Part shown: piece after piece, positions 1 through 7,977 of the stretch
Numbering within the stretch: position 1 is the first letter of the stretch
Layout of the letters: each line of letters starts with the position of its first letter
DNA from: Streptomyces sp. B3I8
Lineage (GTDB): Bacteria; Actinomycetota; Actinomycetes; Streptomycetales; Streptomycetaceae
Assembly: GCF_030816915.1 (NCBI RefSeq)
Contig: NZ_JAUSYN010000002.1
Location: 1,749,501-1,813,500 of the forward strand
Direction of reading: 5' to 3'
DNA length: 64,000 nucleotides
Program-made: the position numbers and the translations under genes
The notes under the pieces: model-generated
Told to the model about the DNA's origin: nothing
Database searches by the model: none
Seen by the model: the letters and a program-made list of their open reading frames with translations, nothing else

Positions 1-797
1 TCGAAGCGCGGGGTGTCCTTGGACTGGGGCTGTGCCTGGGGCTGTGCCTGGTCCTGTCCGTCGCCGCCCTCGATCGCCTGCCGCTGCTCGGCGGGGCCCG
101 CCAGCTCGGCCTTCATGCGCTGCAGCTCCAGCTCCACGTCCGTGCCGCCGGAGAGGCGGTCCAGCTCGGCCTGGATGTCGTCCTTGGCCATGCCGGAGGG
201 GTCGTCCAGGGCGCCGGAGGCGAGGAGTTCGTCGATGGCGCCGGCGCGGGCCTGCATCTGCTGCGTCTTGTCCTCGGCGCGCTGGATGGCCAGGCCGACG
301 TCGCCCATCTCCTCGGAGATGCCGGAGAAGGCCTCGCCGATCCGGGTCTGCGCCTGGGCGGCGGTGTAGGTGGCCTTGATGGTCTCCTTCTTCGTACGGA
401 AGGCGTCCACCTTGGCCTGGAGGCGCTGGGCGGCGAGGGTGAGCTTCTCCTCCTCGCCCTGGAGGGTCTGGTGCTGCGTCTCCAGGTCCGTGACCTGCTG
501 CTGGAGCGCGGCGCGACGGGACAGCGCCTCGCGGGCGAGGTCCTCCCGGCCGAGCGCGAGCGCCTTGCGGCCCTGGTCCTCCAGCTTCCCGGACTGCGAC
601 TGGAGCTGGTTGAGCTGGAGCTCCAGGCGCTTGCGCGAGGTCGCCACGTCGGCGACGCCGCGGCGGACCTTCTGCAGCAGCTCCAGCTGCTTCTGATACG
701 AGTAGTCGAGGGTCTCGCGCGGATCCTCGGCCCGGTCAAGGGCCTTGTTCGCCTTCGCGCGGAAGATCATCCCCATACGCTTCATGACACCGCTCAT
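1..797 (-). CDS. pspA: PspA/IM30 family envelope-stress protein (3' end outside window)
   Basis: Phage-shock-protein-A family protein, a peripheral membrane protein that oligomerises on the inner membrane face under envelope stress. 265 residues are visible and the frame is still open at base 1, where it reads TPRF. The N-terminus starts MSGVMKRMGMIFRAKANKAL, followed by the family's RAEDPRETLDYSYQKQ stretch, then a long Arg/Glu/Gln-rich coiled coil to about residue 215. The tail is Gln/Pro-rich. The ATG at 797 has an AAGGGGG Shine-Dalgarno run about 10 bases upstream; a second in-frame ATG at 785 is possible. The HtpX-PspAB pair at 38-40 kb in this window belongs to the same stress theme. 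Confidence 0.95.
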   Translation of the reverse strand, partial: MSGVMKRMGMIFRAKANKALDRAEDPRETLDYSYQKQLELLQKVRRGVADVATSRKRLELQLNQLQSQSGKLEDQGRKALALGREDLAREALSRRAALQQQVTDLETQHQTLQGEEEKLTLAAQRLQAKVDAFRTKKETIKATYTAAQAQTRIGEAFSGISEEMGDVGLAIQRAEDKTQQMQARAGAIDELLASGALDDPSGMAKDDIQAELDRLSGGTDVELELQRMKAELAGPAEQRQAIEGGDGQDQAQPQAQPQSKDTPRF

Positions 798-1113
798 GGG
801 CTTCGCGCGCCCCCTTCTGACGGACTCCGGCTCCTGCGACTGCGACAGAACCCACAGTACGGGCCCTGCCTCCATTACCGCACTGTTCGGGGACCGATGC
901 GCTCATCCCCAAGGACGACTGCGGACGGCTCCGCTCCCGCCCAGGGAGTAGGTGCTTCCCCGAAACCGCGGGAATCTCCCCGGTCCACCCGAGTACCCCC
1001 GGGCGCCACCACCAGAAACCCCCGCATCCCTCCCCCTGCAGACGAATGGTGTTGCGGGATCGTTCCCCACGCGGCTGCGGTCCATGCAGGCGCACCCCGT
1101 ACCCTTGGGCTTT
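798..1113. other. intergenic region between divergent pspA and DUF3043 gene
   Basis: About 316 bases with no supported gene. On the minus strand a TACTGT hexamer (854-859) is a plausible -10 for pspA, giving a leader of about 50 bases. On the plus strand TACCCT at 1100-1105 sits just before the next start codon. No convincing -35 boxes were found. Confidence 0.4.
1100..1105 (+). promoter_or_regulatory. putative -10 of a leaderless promoter
   Basis: TACCCT fits TANNNT and ends 8 bases before the GTG at 1114. No Shine-Dalgarno sequence lies between them, so transcription may begin at or next to the start codon. The -35 is not recognisable. Confidence 0.4.
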
Positions 1114-1713
1114 GTGTTCCGAAGCCGCGCCAAGGACGAGAAGGCCGCCGTCACCGACAAGGTGAGCGCGACCGGCTCCAAGCAGACCCGTGACCCGCAG
1201 GCCCCGAAGGGCCGGCCGACCCCCAAGCGCAGCGAGGCCCAGTCGCAGCGCCGCAGCGTCGCGACCACTCCGCTCACGCGCAAGGACGCCTCCCGGCGGC
1301 AGCGCGACGAGCGCCGTGCCGCGATGGAACGTCAGCGCCAGGCGCTGGCCAGCGGTGACGAGCGGTACCTCCCCGCGCGCGACAAGGGGCCGGTGCGCAA
1401 GTTCGCGCGGGACTACATCGACTCGCGGTTCAGCGTCGCGGAGTTCTTCCTGCCGATGGCCGTGGTCATCCTGGTGCTGAGCCTGGTGCGAGTGGGCTCG
1501 CTGCAGAACATCGCGCTGCTGCTGTGGCTGGTCGTGATCGTGCTGATCGTGCTCGACTCGGTCCTCTCCGCGTTCCGTCTGCGCAAGCGGCTCACCGAGC
1601 GCTTCCCGGACGCGAACCGGCGGGGCGCAGTGGCCTACGCGCTGATGCGCTCGCTGCAGATGCGGCGGCTGCGGCTGCCCAAGCCCCAGGTCAAGCGCGG
1701 AGAGCGGCCCTGA
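1114..1713 (+). CDS. DUF3043 family membrane protein
   Basis: 199-residue protein of the actinobacterial DUF3043 family, of unknown function. The first 100 residues are hydrophilic and very basic, with the conserved block around residues 28-45 (DPQAPKGRPTPKRSEAQ). Two membrane spans follow at about 109-126 and 130-153, then a basic C-terminal tail. I chose the GTG at 1114 (VFRSRAKDEK) because similarity to the family begins there; an open frame further upstream encodes only low-complexity Pro/Arg sequence. The stop codon overlaps the start of the next gene, so the two are probably translationally coupled. It is divergent from pspA. Confidence 0.85.
   Translation: MFRSRAKDEKAAVTDKVSATGSKQTRDPQAPKGRPTPKRSEAQSQRRSVATTPLTRKDASRRQRDERRAAMERQRQALASGDERYLPARDKGPVRKFARDYIDSRFSVAEFFLPMAVVILVLSLVRVGSLQNIALLLWLVVIVLIVLDSVLSAFRLRKRLTERFPDANRRGAVAYALMRSLQMRRLRLPKPQVKRGERP
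1699..1704 (+). promoter_or_regulatory. ribosome binding site that points to a CTG start
   Basis: GGAGAG lies five bases before CTG at 1710, at the very end of the DUF3043 gene. It is the only good Shine-Dalgarno sequence near the start of the methyltransferase frame. Confidence 0.55.
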
Positions 1714-2510
1714 CTACGGACGAGTTCTCGGGGGGCGCGGCCGATGCCTGGCTGAACAAGCTGGGCGGGCTGCGGGACATGGTCCGGCAGGAGCTGGTGG
1801 CCCGGCAGCTCGACGAGCAGATAGCCGGCCGGTTCCCGGTCGGGAAGCGGCTGCGGGTGCTCGACGTCGGCATGGGCCAGGGCACGCAGGCACTGCGGCT
1901 GCTGCGGGCCGGGCACAGGGTGACCGGCCTGGAGCGGGACGCGCGGATGCTCGTCGCGGCGCACGAGGCGCTGGCCGCCGAGCCGGAGGGCGTCCGCGAG
2001 CGGATGCGGATCATCGAGGGCGACGGCCGCGACACCGGCGTGCACTTCCTGCCGGGCAGTTTCGACGTGGTGCTGTGCCACGGGGTGCTGATGTACGTCG
2101 AGGAGCCGGATCCGCTGGTGGCGGGGCTGGCCCGGATGCTGGCCCCCGGCGGCCTGCTGTCCCTGCTGGTGCGCAACGGCGACGCGCTGGCGATGCGGCC
2201 GGGACTGTCCGGCGACTGGCAGACGGCGCTGGCCGCGTTCGACACGACGGCATACACCAATCGGCTGGGCCTGTCGGTGCGCGCCGACCGGCTCGACGCG
2301 CTGACGGCGACACTCGCCGGGATCGGCGCGCCGTTGCACGCCTGGTACGGCGTACGGGTCTTCACGGACACCGCGCCGGACGGGACACCGCCCCCGGCGG
2401 CCGAGGGCGCGCTCTCCGCGCTGCTGGCCGCGGAGGAACGGGCGGGGCGCACGGACCCGTACCGGCGCGTGGCGGCGCTGCTGCACCTCTGCGGAGTACG
2501 GGGCGCCTGA
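1710..2510 (+). CDS. class I SAM-dependent methyltransferase
   Basis: 266-residue Rossmann-fold methyltransferase of unknown substrate. Motif I (VLDVGMGQG, about 50-58), the acidic residue after strand 2 (GLERD, about 73-77) and a GDGRD motif (about 104-108) are clear, followed by FDVVLCHGVLMYV and LAPGGLLSLL. The likely start is CTG at 1710, overlapping the upstream TGA as CTGA, with GGAGAG five bases before it. It gives MTTDEFSGGAADAWLNKLGG, which looks like a genuine N-terminus. The nearest in-frame ATG (1779) would remove 23 conserved-looking residues. It probably forms an operon with the DUF3043 gene. I cannot say whether the target is a small molecule, lipid or RNA. Confidence 0.85.
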   Translation: MTTDEFSGGAADAWLNKLGGLRDMVRQELVARQLDEQIAGRFPVGKRLRVLDVGMGQGTQALRLLRAGHRVTGLERDARMLVAAHEALAAEPEGVRERMRIIEGDGRDTGVHFLPGSFDVVLCHGVLMYVEEPDPLVAGLARMLAPGGLLSLLVRNGDALAMRPGLSGDWQTALAAFDTTAYTNRLGLSVRADRLDALTATLAGIGAPLHAWYGVRVFTDTAPDGTPPPAAEGALSALLAAEERAGRTDPYRRVAALLHLCGVRGA

Positions 2511-2594
2511 GAGTCCGGGCGGGCGGGGCGCATCGGCGAGCGCGGGTGCGACGTGGCCGGTCGCGCCCCGCGGCGAAGTGGCATAGGGAGCACA

Positions 2595-2655
2595 GCCCCG
2601 CGCCCCCAGAGGCAGGGGGCGCCCCGGCCTTTCAGGAGCGCGGGGAACTGCGCCA
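2595..2655. repeat. dispersed intergenic GC-rich palindromic repeat, copy 1
   Basis: Within the 318-base gap 2511-2828. A CGCCCCC...GGGGGCG hairpin (2601-2621) is followed by the GCGCGGGGAACTGCGC core seen in several other intergenic gaps here. It follows the methyltransferase and may act as a terminator. No gene was seen in the gap. Confidence 0.6.
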
Positions 2656-2828
2656 GAAGTCCCCGCCCACCCGCAGCCCCCGACGGCACCCCACCCACCC
2701 CGAGCTCTCCGGGGTGAAGCAGCGGAGCCCCGCAGGGGGAAGGGCAAGGGCGGCGGGGGCGAGGGAACCCGGGCCCGTTCGGGGGGTCACCTCGGGCCAC
2801 CGGCACCCGGGGGCCGCAGACTCACCGT

Positions 2829-3917
2829 ATGGACGCTTCCCGCAGCCACGCACTCGCGGCGTGCGCCGCCGTCGCGAGCGCCGCCCTCCTCCTGGGCGCC
2901 TGCTCCGACAACGGCACGGCCAACGGCACGGGCGACCGCACCGGCACCACCCCCCGCGCCGCGACGGCCACCCCCGCCACCCGCCCCCTCGCCGCCGACG
3001 ACCTGCAGGCCGACTACCAGAGGGTCATCAGGGACGTCCTGCCCTCGGTGGTGCAGATCCGGGCGAGCCATGACCTGGGCTCCGGGGTGGTGTACGACGA
3101 CAAGGGGCACATCGTCACCAACGCGCACGTGGTCGGCGGCGAGAAGACGTTCGCGGTGACCACGGCCAACAGCGAGGGCACCCTCAGCGCGCGGCTGATC
3201 TACTCGTACCCCGAGCAGGACCTCGCCGTGATCAAGCTGGACAAGCTGCCGCAGGGGCTGCGGGCGGCCCGCTTCGGCGACTCGACGAAGGTCGCGGTCG
3301 GCCGGATCGTGCTGGCGATGGGCTCCCCGCTCGGTCTGTCGTCGAGCGTGACCCAGGGCATCGTGTCGGCGACCGGCCGCACCGTCAGCGAGGGCCGCTC
3401 GGACGGTGGCACGGGCGCCACCCTGCCGAACATGCTGCAGACCTCGGCGGCGATCAACCCCGGCAACAGCGGGGGCGCGCTCGTGGACCTCGACGGCCGG
3501 GTGATCGGCATTCCCACACTCGCCGCGACCGACCCGGACCTGGGCGGCAGCGCGGCGCCGGGGATCGGGTTCGCGATCCCGTCGTCCATGGTGAAGACCG
3601 TCGCCGACCAGATCGTGAAACACGGCAAGGTCACCGACTCCGGCCGGGCGGCCCTCGGCATCACGGCCAGAACCGTGGTCGGCGACGACTACCAGCCGGC
3701 CGGGGTCGCGGTCGTGGACGTGACCAAGGGCGGCCCGGCCGACCGGGCGGGGCTCAGGCCCGGTGACGTCATCACCGGACTGGGCGGCACCCGGGTCACC
3801 ACCCTCACCTCGCTCGCCGAGGCCCTGGCGAGCAGGAAGCCGGGCGACCGCACCGAGGTGACGTACACGAGGGACGGCGGCCACAGGACGGCGCGCGTGA
3901 CCCTGGGCGAGCAGTGA
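2829..3917 (+). CDS. S1C-family trypsin-like serine protease with PDZ domain, lipoprotein
   Basis: 362-residue HtrA/DegP-like envelope protease. A lipoprotein signal ends in LLGAC with the lipidated Cys at position 25, followed by a Thr/Ala/Pro-rich linker to about 55, so the enzyme should be anchored outside the membrane. The trypsin-like domain carries the full triad: His100 (VTNAHVV), Asp131 (EQDLAVIKL) and Ser214 (NPGNSGGAL). A C-terminal PDZ domain spans about 275-360 with KGGPADRAGLRPGDVI. HtrA proteins degrade or refold damaged exported proteins. It stands alone, converging on the small gene at 3963, and its own substrate is unknown. Confidence 0.93.
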   Translation: MDASRSHALAACAAVASAALLLGACSDNGTANGTGDRTGTTPRAATATPATRPLAADDLQADYQRVIRDVLPSVVQIRASHDLGSGVVYDDKGHIVTNAHVVGGEKTFAVTTANSEGTLSARLIYSYPEQDLAVIKLDKLPQGLRAARFGDSTKVAVGRIVLAMGSPLGLSSSVTQGIVSATGRTVSEGRSDGGTGATLPNMLQTSAAINPGNSGGALVDLDGRVIGIPTLAATDPDLGGSAAPGIGFAIPSSMVKTVADQIVKHGKVTDSGRAALGITARTVVGDDYQPAGVAVVDVTKGGPADRAGLRPGDVITGLGGTRVTTLTSLAEALASRKPGDRTEVTYTRDGGHRTARVTLGEQ

Positions 3918-3962
3918 CGCCACCGGCGGGCGGCGGCGCCGCCCCGGCCCCGCCCGTGTCCC

Positions 3963-4253
3963 CTACTCCTGCGGCTGCCCGGACTCCTGCGGCTGCCCGG
4001 GCTCCGGCGACTGCCCGGACTCCTGCGGCTCCTCGGCCGGCCGTGCCTCCTCGGCGTGCAGGCTCATCGGCCCGTAGATCTGCGTGCCGTCCTCGAACAG
4101 CCGCACCTGATCGGTGCCGCCCTCGCGCAGCTCCTTGAAGTACTCCCCGATCCAGGACTCGGCATCCCCCTGTGTGGTGAACTCCTCCGGCACGACAGCG
4201 GGCTCGACCTCCGCCCCGTCGGCCTTCTCGAACCGCCACGTCCATGCCGCCAT
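3963..4253 (-). CDS. small conserved hypothetical protein
   Basis: 96-residue soluble acidic protein of unknown function. The start is MAAWTWRFEKADG at 4253 because a perfect GGAGG lies six bases upstream; a start ten codons earlier lacks such a site. The first 70 residues look folded (EFTTQGDAESWIGEYFKELREGG). The C-terminus is a short repeat of PQESGQ-like units encoded by near-identical 18-base repeats (about 3964-4010), so its length probably varies between strains. It is divergent from cobU with a perfect palindrome between them. Confidence 0.75.
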   Translation of the reverse strand: MAAWTWRFEKADGAEVEPAVVPEEFTTQGDAESWIGEYFKELREGGTDQVRLFEDGTQIYGPMSLHAEEARPAEEPQESGQSPEPGQPQESGQPQE

Positions 4254-4282
4254 GTACGCCTCCAAGGTGTGAGCACACTGCA

Positions 4283-4316
4283 CAGCGGGAGCCGGATCAT
4301 GGTCCGGCTCCCGCTG
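4283..4316. promoter_or_regulatory. perfect 14-bp inverted repeat between divergent genes
   Basis: CAGCGGGAGCCGGA (4283-4296), six-base loop, then its exact complement (4303-4316). It lies between the divergent starts at 4253 and 4364, so it does not sit downstream of any gene in the usual terminator position. It may be an operator, an mRNA leader hairpin or a relic. Confidence 0.5.
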
Positions 4317-4363
4317 CGAAGCCTAGTCGGGCGCGCAAGATCTGCGGGGACCGGTGAAAACAA

Positions 4364-5584
4364 GTGAAAATCGGGTTCGTGGAACTGACTCTGCTCGGCA
4401 CCGGCGCCCCCGCGGGCCTGCCCCGTCCCGACTGCCCCTGCGCCGCCTGCGCGACCTCGCTCGGCGCGGACGCGCGCGCGGCGACCGCGCTCCTCGTCGA
4501 CGACACGCTGCTGCTCGACCTGACGCCGGGCGCGGCCTTCGCGGCGGCCCGCGCGGGGCGCTCCCTGGGCGGCGTACGGCAGGTGCTGCTGTCGCATCCG
4601 CACGACGGGCCCGCGGTCGAGGTCCCGGCGGAGCTGCCGCAGCCGGGGCGGGTCCCGGACGGGCGGGAACTGGCGCTGCTGACCGGGCACCGGGTGCGGG
4701 CGGTGGCACTGGACGCGCCGGGCACCGGGTACGCGGTGACCGGCCCGGACGGCACCCGGCTGCTGTACCTGCCGCCCGGGGGCGCGCCGGCCGGGCTGGA
4801 GAACGGGGCGGGCGGCGAGCCGTACGACATGGTCGTCGCCGATGTGCTGGGACGGCCCGACGCGCTGGCGCGGCTGCGGGCGGTGGGCGCGGCGGGACCG
4901 GCGACGGACGTGGTCGCCGCGCACCTCGACCACGACGTGCCGCCGGGCGCCGAGACGCGGCGGCGGCTCGCGGCGGCGGGCGCGCGGGCGGTGCCGGACG
5001 GGACGACGTTGACGGTGGGCGTCTACGAGGACGTGCCCGACGTGCCTCGCCGCACGCTGGTGCTGGGGGGCGCCCGGTCGGGGAAGTCCGTGGAGGCGGA
5101 GCGGCGGCTGGAGTCCTTCCCCGACGTGCTGTACGTGGCGACGGGGGGCACGCGGGGCGGGGACACCGAGTGGGCGGCGCGGGTGGCCGCACACCGGGAG
5201 CGGCGGCCGGGGTCGTGGCGGACGGTGGAGACGTGCGACCTGGTGCCGCTGCTGGGCGAGAGCGGGCCGCCGGTGCTGATCGACTGTCTGTCGCTGTGGC
5301 TTACCGACGCGATGGACACGGTGTCCGCGTGGGACGACGCGGAGTGGGGCGGGGGTGGGGAGAAGGCGTTGCGGGCGCGGGTGGGGGAGCTCGCGGAGGC
5401 GGTGCGGGGGGCTCGGCGGACGGTGGTCGTCGTGTCCAACGAGGTGGGGTCCGGGATCGTGCCGGCGACGGTGTCGGGGCGGCGGTACCGGGATGAACTG
5501 GGGCGGTTGAACGCGGCGGTGGCGGCGGAGTGCGAGACGGTGCTGCTCGTCGTCGCCGGCCAGCCCCTGCCGTTGCGCGGCTGA
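4364..5584 (+). CDS. cobU: adenosylcobinamide kinase/guanylyltransferase fused to a metallo-beta-lactamase-like domain
   Basis: 406-residue two-domain protein. Residues about 230-406 are CobU, which phosphorylates adenosylcobinamide and then transfers GMP to it during assembly of the cobalamin nucleotide loop. Its P-loop GGARSGKS is at 235-242, followed by VAAHRERRPGSW, LIDCLSLWLTD and VVSNEVGSGIVP. Residues 1-220 resemble a PhnP-like metallo-beta-lactamase fold: LGTGAPAGLPRPDCPCAACA near the start and SHPHDGP at about 78-83. The usual HxHxDH metal motif is incomplete, so hydrolase activity is doubtful. The start is GTG at 4364, or possibly GTG at 4379. It converges on cobT. Confidence 0.92.
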   Translation: MKIGFVELTLLGTGAPAGLPRPDCPCAACATSLGADARAATALLVDDTLLLDLTPGAAFAAARAGRSLGGVRQVLLSHPHDGPAVEVPAELPQPGRVPDGRELALLTGHRVRAVALDAPGTGYAVTGPDGTRLLYLPPGGAPAGLENGAGGEPYDMVVADVLGRPDALARLRAVGAAGPATDVVAAHLDHDVPPGAETRRRLAAAGARAVPDGTTLTVGVYEDVPDVPRRTLVLGGARSGKSVEAERRLESFPDVLYVATGGTRGGDTEWAARVAAHRERRPGSWRTVETCDLVPLLGESGPPVLIDCLSLWLTDAMDTVSAWDDAEWGGGGEKALRARVGELAEAVRGARRTVVVVSNEVGSGIVPATVSGRRYRDELGRLNAAVAAECETVLLVVAGQPLPLRG

Positions 5585-5617
5585 GGAAGCGCTTGCCCCG
5601 CCCCCGCCGCCCGGGGG

Positions 5618-6676
5618 TCACTCCGGCTGCGCCGGGCGTTCGGGGAGGTCCGCTGCCAGGGACGCGGCGGCACGGACCAGGGGGAGGGCGAGGAGCGCCC
5701 CCGCACCCTCGCCCACCGTCACCCCCTGGTCCAGCAGCGGCTCCATCGCCATCCGGTCCAGCGCCTTAGCCTGCCCCGGCTCCCCGCTGCTCTGCCCCGC
5801 CAGCCACCAGTCCGGCGCCCGGAACGCGATCCGCTGCCCCACCAGCGCACACGCCGCCGACACCACCCCGTCCAGGATCACCGGCGTCTTGCGCACGGCG
5901 CACTGCAGCAGGAAGCCCGTCATCGCCGCGAGGTCCGCCCCGCCGACCGTCGCCAGCAACTGGAGCTGATCCCCCAGCACCGGCCGCGCCCGCCGCAGCG
6001 CGTCGCGGATCGCCGCGCACTTGCGCATCCACGCCAGGTCGTCGATGGCCTGCCCGCCCCGCCCGGTCACCACGGACGCGTCGGTCCCGCACAGCGCCGC
6101 GACGAGCACGGCCGCCGCGGTCGTCCCGCCGACACTGAGGTCGCCGAGGACGATCAGGTCCGTACCCGCGTCGGCCTCCTCGTCAGCCACCGCCATACCG
6201 GCCCGGAACGCCGCCTCGGCCTCCTCCGCGGTGAGCGCGTCCTCGATGTCGATGCGCCCGCTGCCCCGCCGCACCCGGTGCCGTACGACCTCGGCCGGCA
6301 GGGACTCGGGGTCGCAGTCCAGGGCCATGTCGATCACCCGTACGGGCACCCCGGCCCCGCGGGCGAGGACCGCCGCCGGGCCGGCCCCGTCCAGTACGTC
6401 GCGCACCAGCCGCTCGGCGGTGCCCGCGGGGCGCGCCGAGACCCCGAGCGCGGCGACGCCGTGGTCGCCCGCGAACAGCACCGCGCGCGGCCGCTCGATC
6501 GGCCGCACCGGTACCGCGGACTGCGCCGCGGCCAGCCATTCACCCAGCTCGTCCAGTCGGCCCAGGGCCCCGGGGGGCACGGTCCGGCTCTCCCGGTGCG
6601 CCTCGGCGTCGCGGCGCACCCCGCCGTCGGGGCGCTCGATCAGGTCGGTGAAGTCGTCGAGATTAAGCGAGCTCAT
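5618..6676 (-). CDS. cobT: nicotinate-nucleotide--dimethylbenzimidazole phosphoribosyltransferase
   Basis: 352-residue CobT, which activates the lower-ligand base (5,6-dimethylbenzimidazole) to its ribotide for cobalamin assembly. Family blocks are clear: GALGRLDELGEWLA (36-49), FAGDHGVA (69-76), GRGGQAIDDLAWMR (206-219) and VTVGEGAGA (319-327) with the conserved Glu323. The motif that is GEMGIGNTT in enterobacterial CobT reads GDLSVGGTT here, with Asp179 in place of the Glu. The start ATG at 6676 (MSSLNLDDF) has no Shine-Dalgarno sequence, but TACTGT lies seven bases upstream, so the mRNA may be leaderless. It belongs with cobU (convergent) and cobS (4 kb away). Confidence 0.93.
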   Translation of the reverse strand: MSSLNLDDFTDLIERPDGGVRRDAEAHRESRTVPPGALGRLDELGEWLAAAQSAVPVRPIERPRAVLFAGDHGVAALGVSARPAGTAERLVRDVLDGAGPAAVLARGAGVPVRVIDMALDCDPESLPAEVVRHRVRRGSGRIDIEDALTAEEAEAAFRAGMAVADEEADAGTDLIVLGDLSVGGTTAAAVLVAALCGTDASVVTGRGGQAIDDLAWMRKCAAIRDALRRARPVLGDQLQLLATVGGADLAAMTGFLLQCAVRKTPVILDGVVSAACALVGQRIAFRAPDWWLAGQSSGEPGQAKALDRMAMEPLLDQGVTVGEGAGALLALPLVRAAASLAADLPERPAQPE

Positions 6677-6682
6677 TCGCCG

Positions 6683-6688
6683 AACAGT
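6683..6688 (-). promoter_or_regulatory. putative -10 of leaderless cobT promoter
   Basis: Read on the minus strand, TACTGT ends seven bases before the cobT ATG, with no Shine-Dalgarno sequence between. Confidence 0.45.
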
Positions 6689-6836
6689 ACCGGCAGCGGC
6701 AGAACCGGTCGGCGCCACATCCGTGCCGCGTCCGCGCCACGTCGGGACCACGTCGTTGCACCGGTGAGCGTGATCCCATACGTTCCGCTTTGCCCGCTTA
6801 TTCCCCTGTCGGTCTGCCGCCTTCCTGGAGCCGCCC

Positions 6837-7919
6837 ATGTCCCGCAGCACCTCGCAGGCGATCACCGCGCGGCGGACCGTGTGCCTGGGCGAACTCGCCC
6901 AGGGCGTCGAGCGGTTCCTCGGCCCGCGGCGCGAGACCTGCCCCTGGTGCGGTTCGGGGCGGCTGCGCACCCGGGTGCGCAGCCCCGACCTGCTGCGCCA
7001 CCGGCCCGGCAGCTTCACCGTCGACGGCTGCCGGGACTGCGGGCACGCCTTCCAGAACCCCCCGCTGTCCGCCGAGGGGCTCGCCTTCCACCACCGCGAC
7101 CTCCCCGAAAGCCCCCTGGAGGCCGGGGAGCCGGTGCCCCGGCCGGGGCTCGCGCGGGCGGTCCGGCGACGGCACCGGGCCGCCGCACGGTCGATGCTGG
7201 CGTACGGCGAACCGGAGAGCTGGCTCGACGTCGGCACCGGGTACGGGCACTTCCCGGCGGCGGCGCGGGAGTTCTTCCCGTACACCTCCTTCGACGGGCT
7301 GGACGCCACGGAACGCGTGGAGCGGGCGCGGGAGGCGGGCCGGGTGGAGGAGGCGCACCGCGGGCAGCTCACCGACCCGCACGTCGTCGCCCGGCTGCGA
7401 GGCCGCTACGACGTGGTGAGCATGCTGCACCACCTGCCGCGGGTGCCGGGGCCGCGCGCCGAACTGCGCGCCGCGCTCGCGGTACTGCGGCCCGGCGGCG
7501 TCCTGCTGCTCGAACTCCCCGATCCCGCCTGCCTGTTCGCACCGCTGCTGGGGCACTGGTGGGCCCCCTACGACCAGCCGCGGCAACTGCACCTGATGAC
7601 GGTGCGGAACCTGACGGCGGAGCTGACGGCGCGCGGCTGCGAGGTCCTCGCGGTGGACCGGACGCGGCCGCACGCGCCCGGCGACCTGGCCGCGGCGCTG
7701 GCCCTGGCCGTGTCCCGGGCAGCCCCGGCGCCGGACACTCCGTGGCGGCCGGCCCCGCCGTCACCCCCGGCCCGCACGGTGCGCGAGGTGCTCCTCGGCA
7801 TCGGGGCACCGCTGGTGGCGGCGGGCGCGGCCATCGACCACGCGCTGGCGCCCGCGCTGAGGCGCACACGCTTTGCGAACACTTACCGGATCGTGGCGCA
7901 ACGCCCCCGGCGATCCTGA
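6837..7919 (+). CDS. zinc-ribbon class I SAM-dependent methyltransferase
   Basis: 360-residue protein. An N-terminal zinc ribbon uses CPWC (Cys35, Cys38) and CRDC (Cys65, Cys68). The methyltransferase domain starts near 127 with WLDVGTGYGHF (129-139), then YDVVSMLHHLPRV and LAVLRPGGVLLLELPDP. This layout is typical of methyltransferases acting on sugar or polyketide-like substrates, but nothing here fixes the substrate. ATG at 6837 has TGGAG about eight bases before it. It is divergent from cobT and lies upstream of the lysyltransferase gene. Its presence beside cobalamin genes may be incidental. Confidence 0.85.
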   Translation: MSRSTSQAITARRTVCLGELAQGVERFLGPRRETCPWCGSGRLRTRVRSPDLLRHRPGSFTVDGCRDCGHAFQNPPLSAEGLAFHHRDLPESPLEAGEPVPRPGLARAVRRRHRAAARSMLAYGEPESWLDVGTGYGHFPAAAREFFPYTSFDGLDATERVERAREAGRVEEAHRGQLTDPHVVARLRGRYDVVSMLHHLPRVPGPRAELRAALAVLRPGGVLLLELPDPACLFAPLLGHWWAPYDQPRQLHLMTVRNLTAELTARGCEVLAVDRTRPHAPGDLAAALALAVSRAAPAPDTPWRPAPPSPPARTVREVLLGIGAPLVAAGAAIDHALAPALRRTRFANTYRIVAQRPRRS

Positions 7920-7963
7920 CGTCTCGCAGGGGGAGCGGGCGAAGTACCGCGGGACGGTGCGGA

Positions 7964-7969
7964 TATGAT
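7964..7969 (+). promoter_or_regulatory. putative -10 of leaderless promoter
   Basis: TATGAT, close to the TATAAT consensus, ends eight bases before the ATG at 7978. No Shine-Dalgarno sequence is present between them. Confidence 0.5.
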
Positions 7970-7977
7970 CCGGTTTC

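Noticed and set aside
4254..4363. Cobalamin riboswitch upstream of cobU
   Set aside because: Only 110 bases are available, occupied largely by one palindrome. No B12-box-like sequence was recognised there or before cobT and cobS, whose starts look leaderless.
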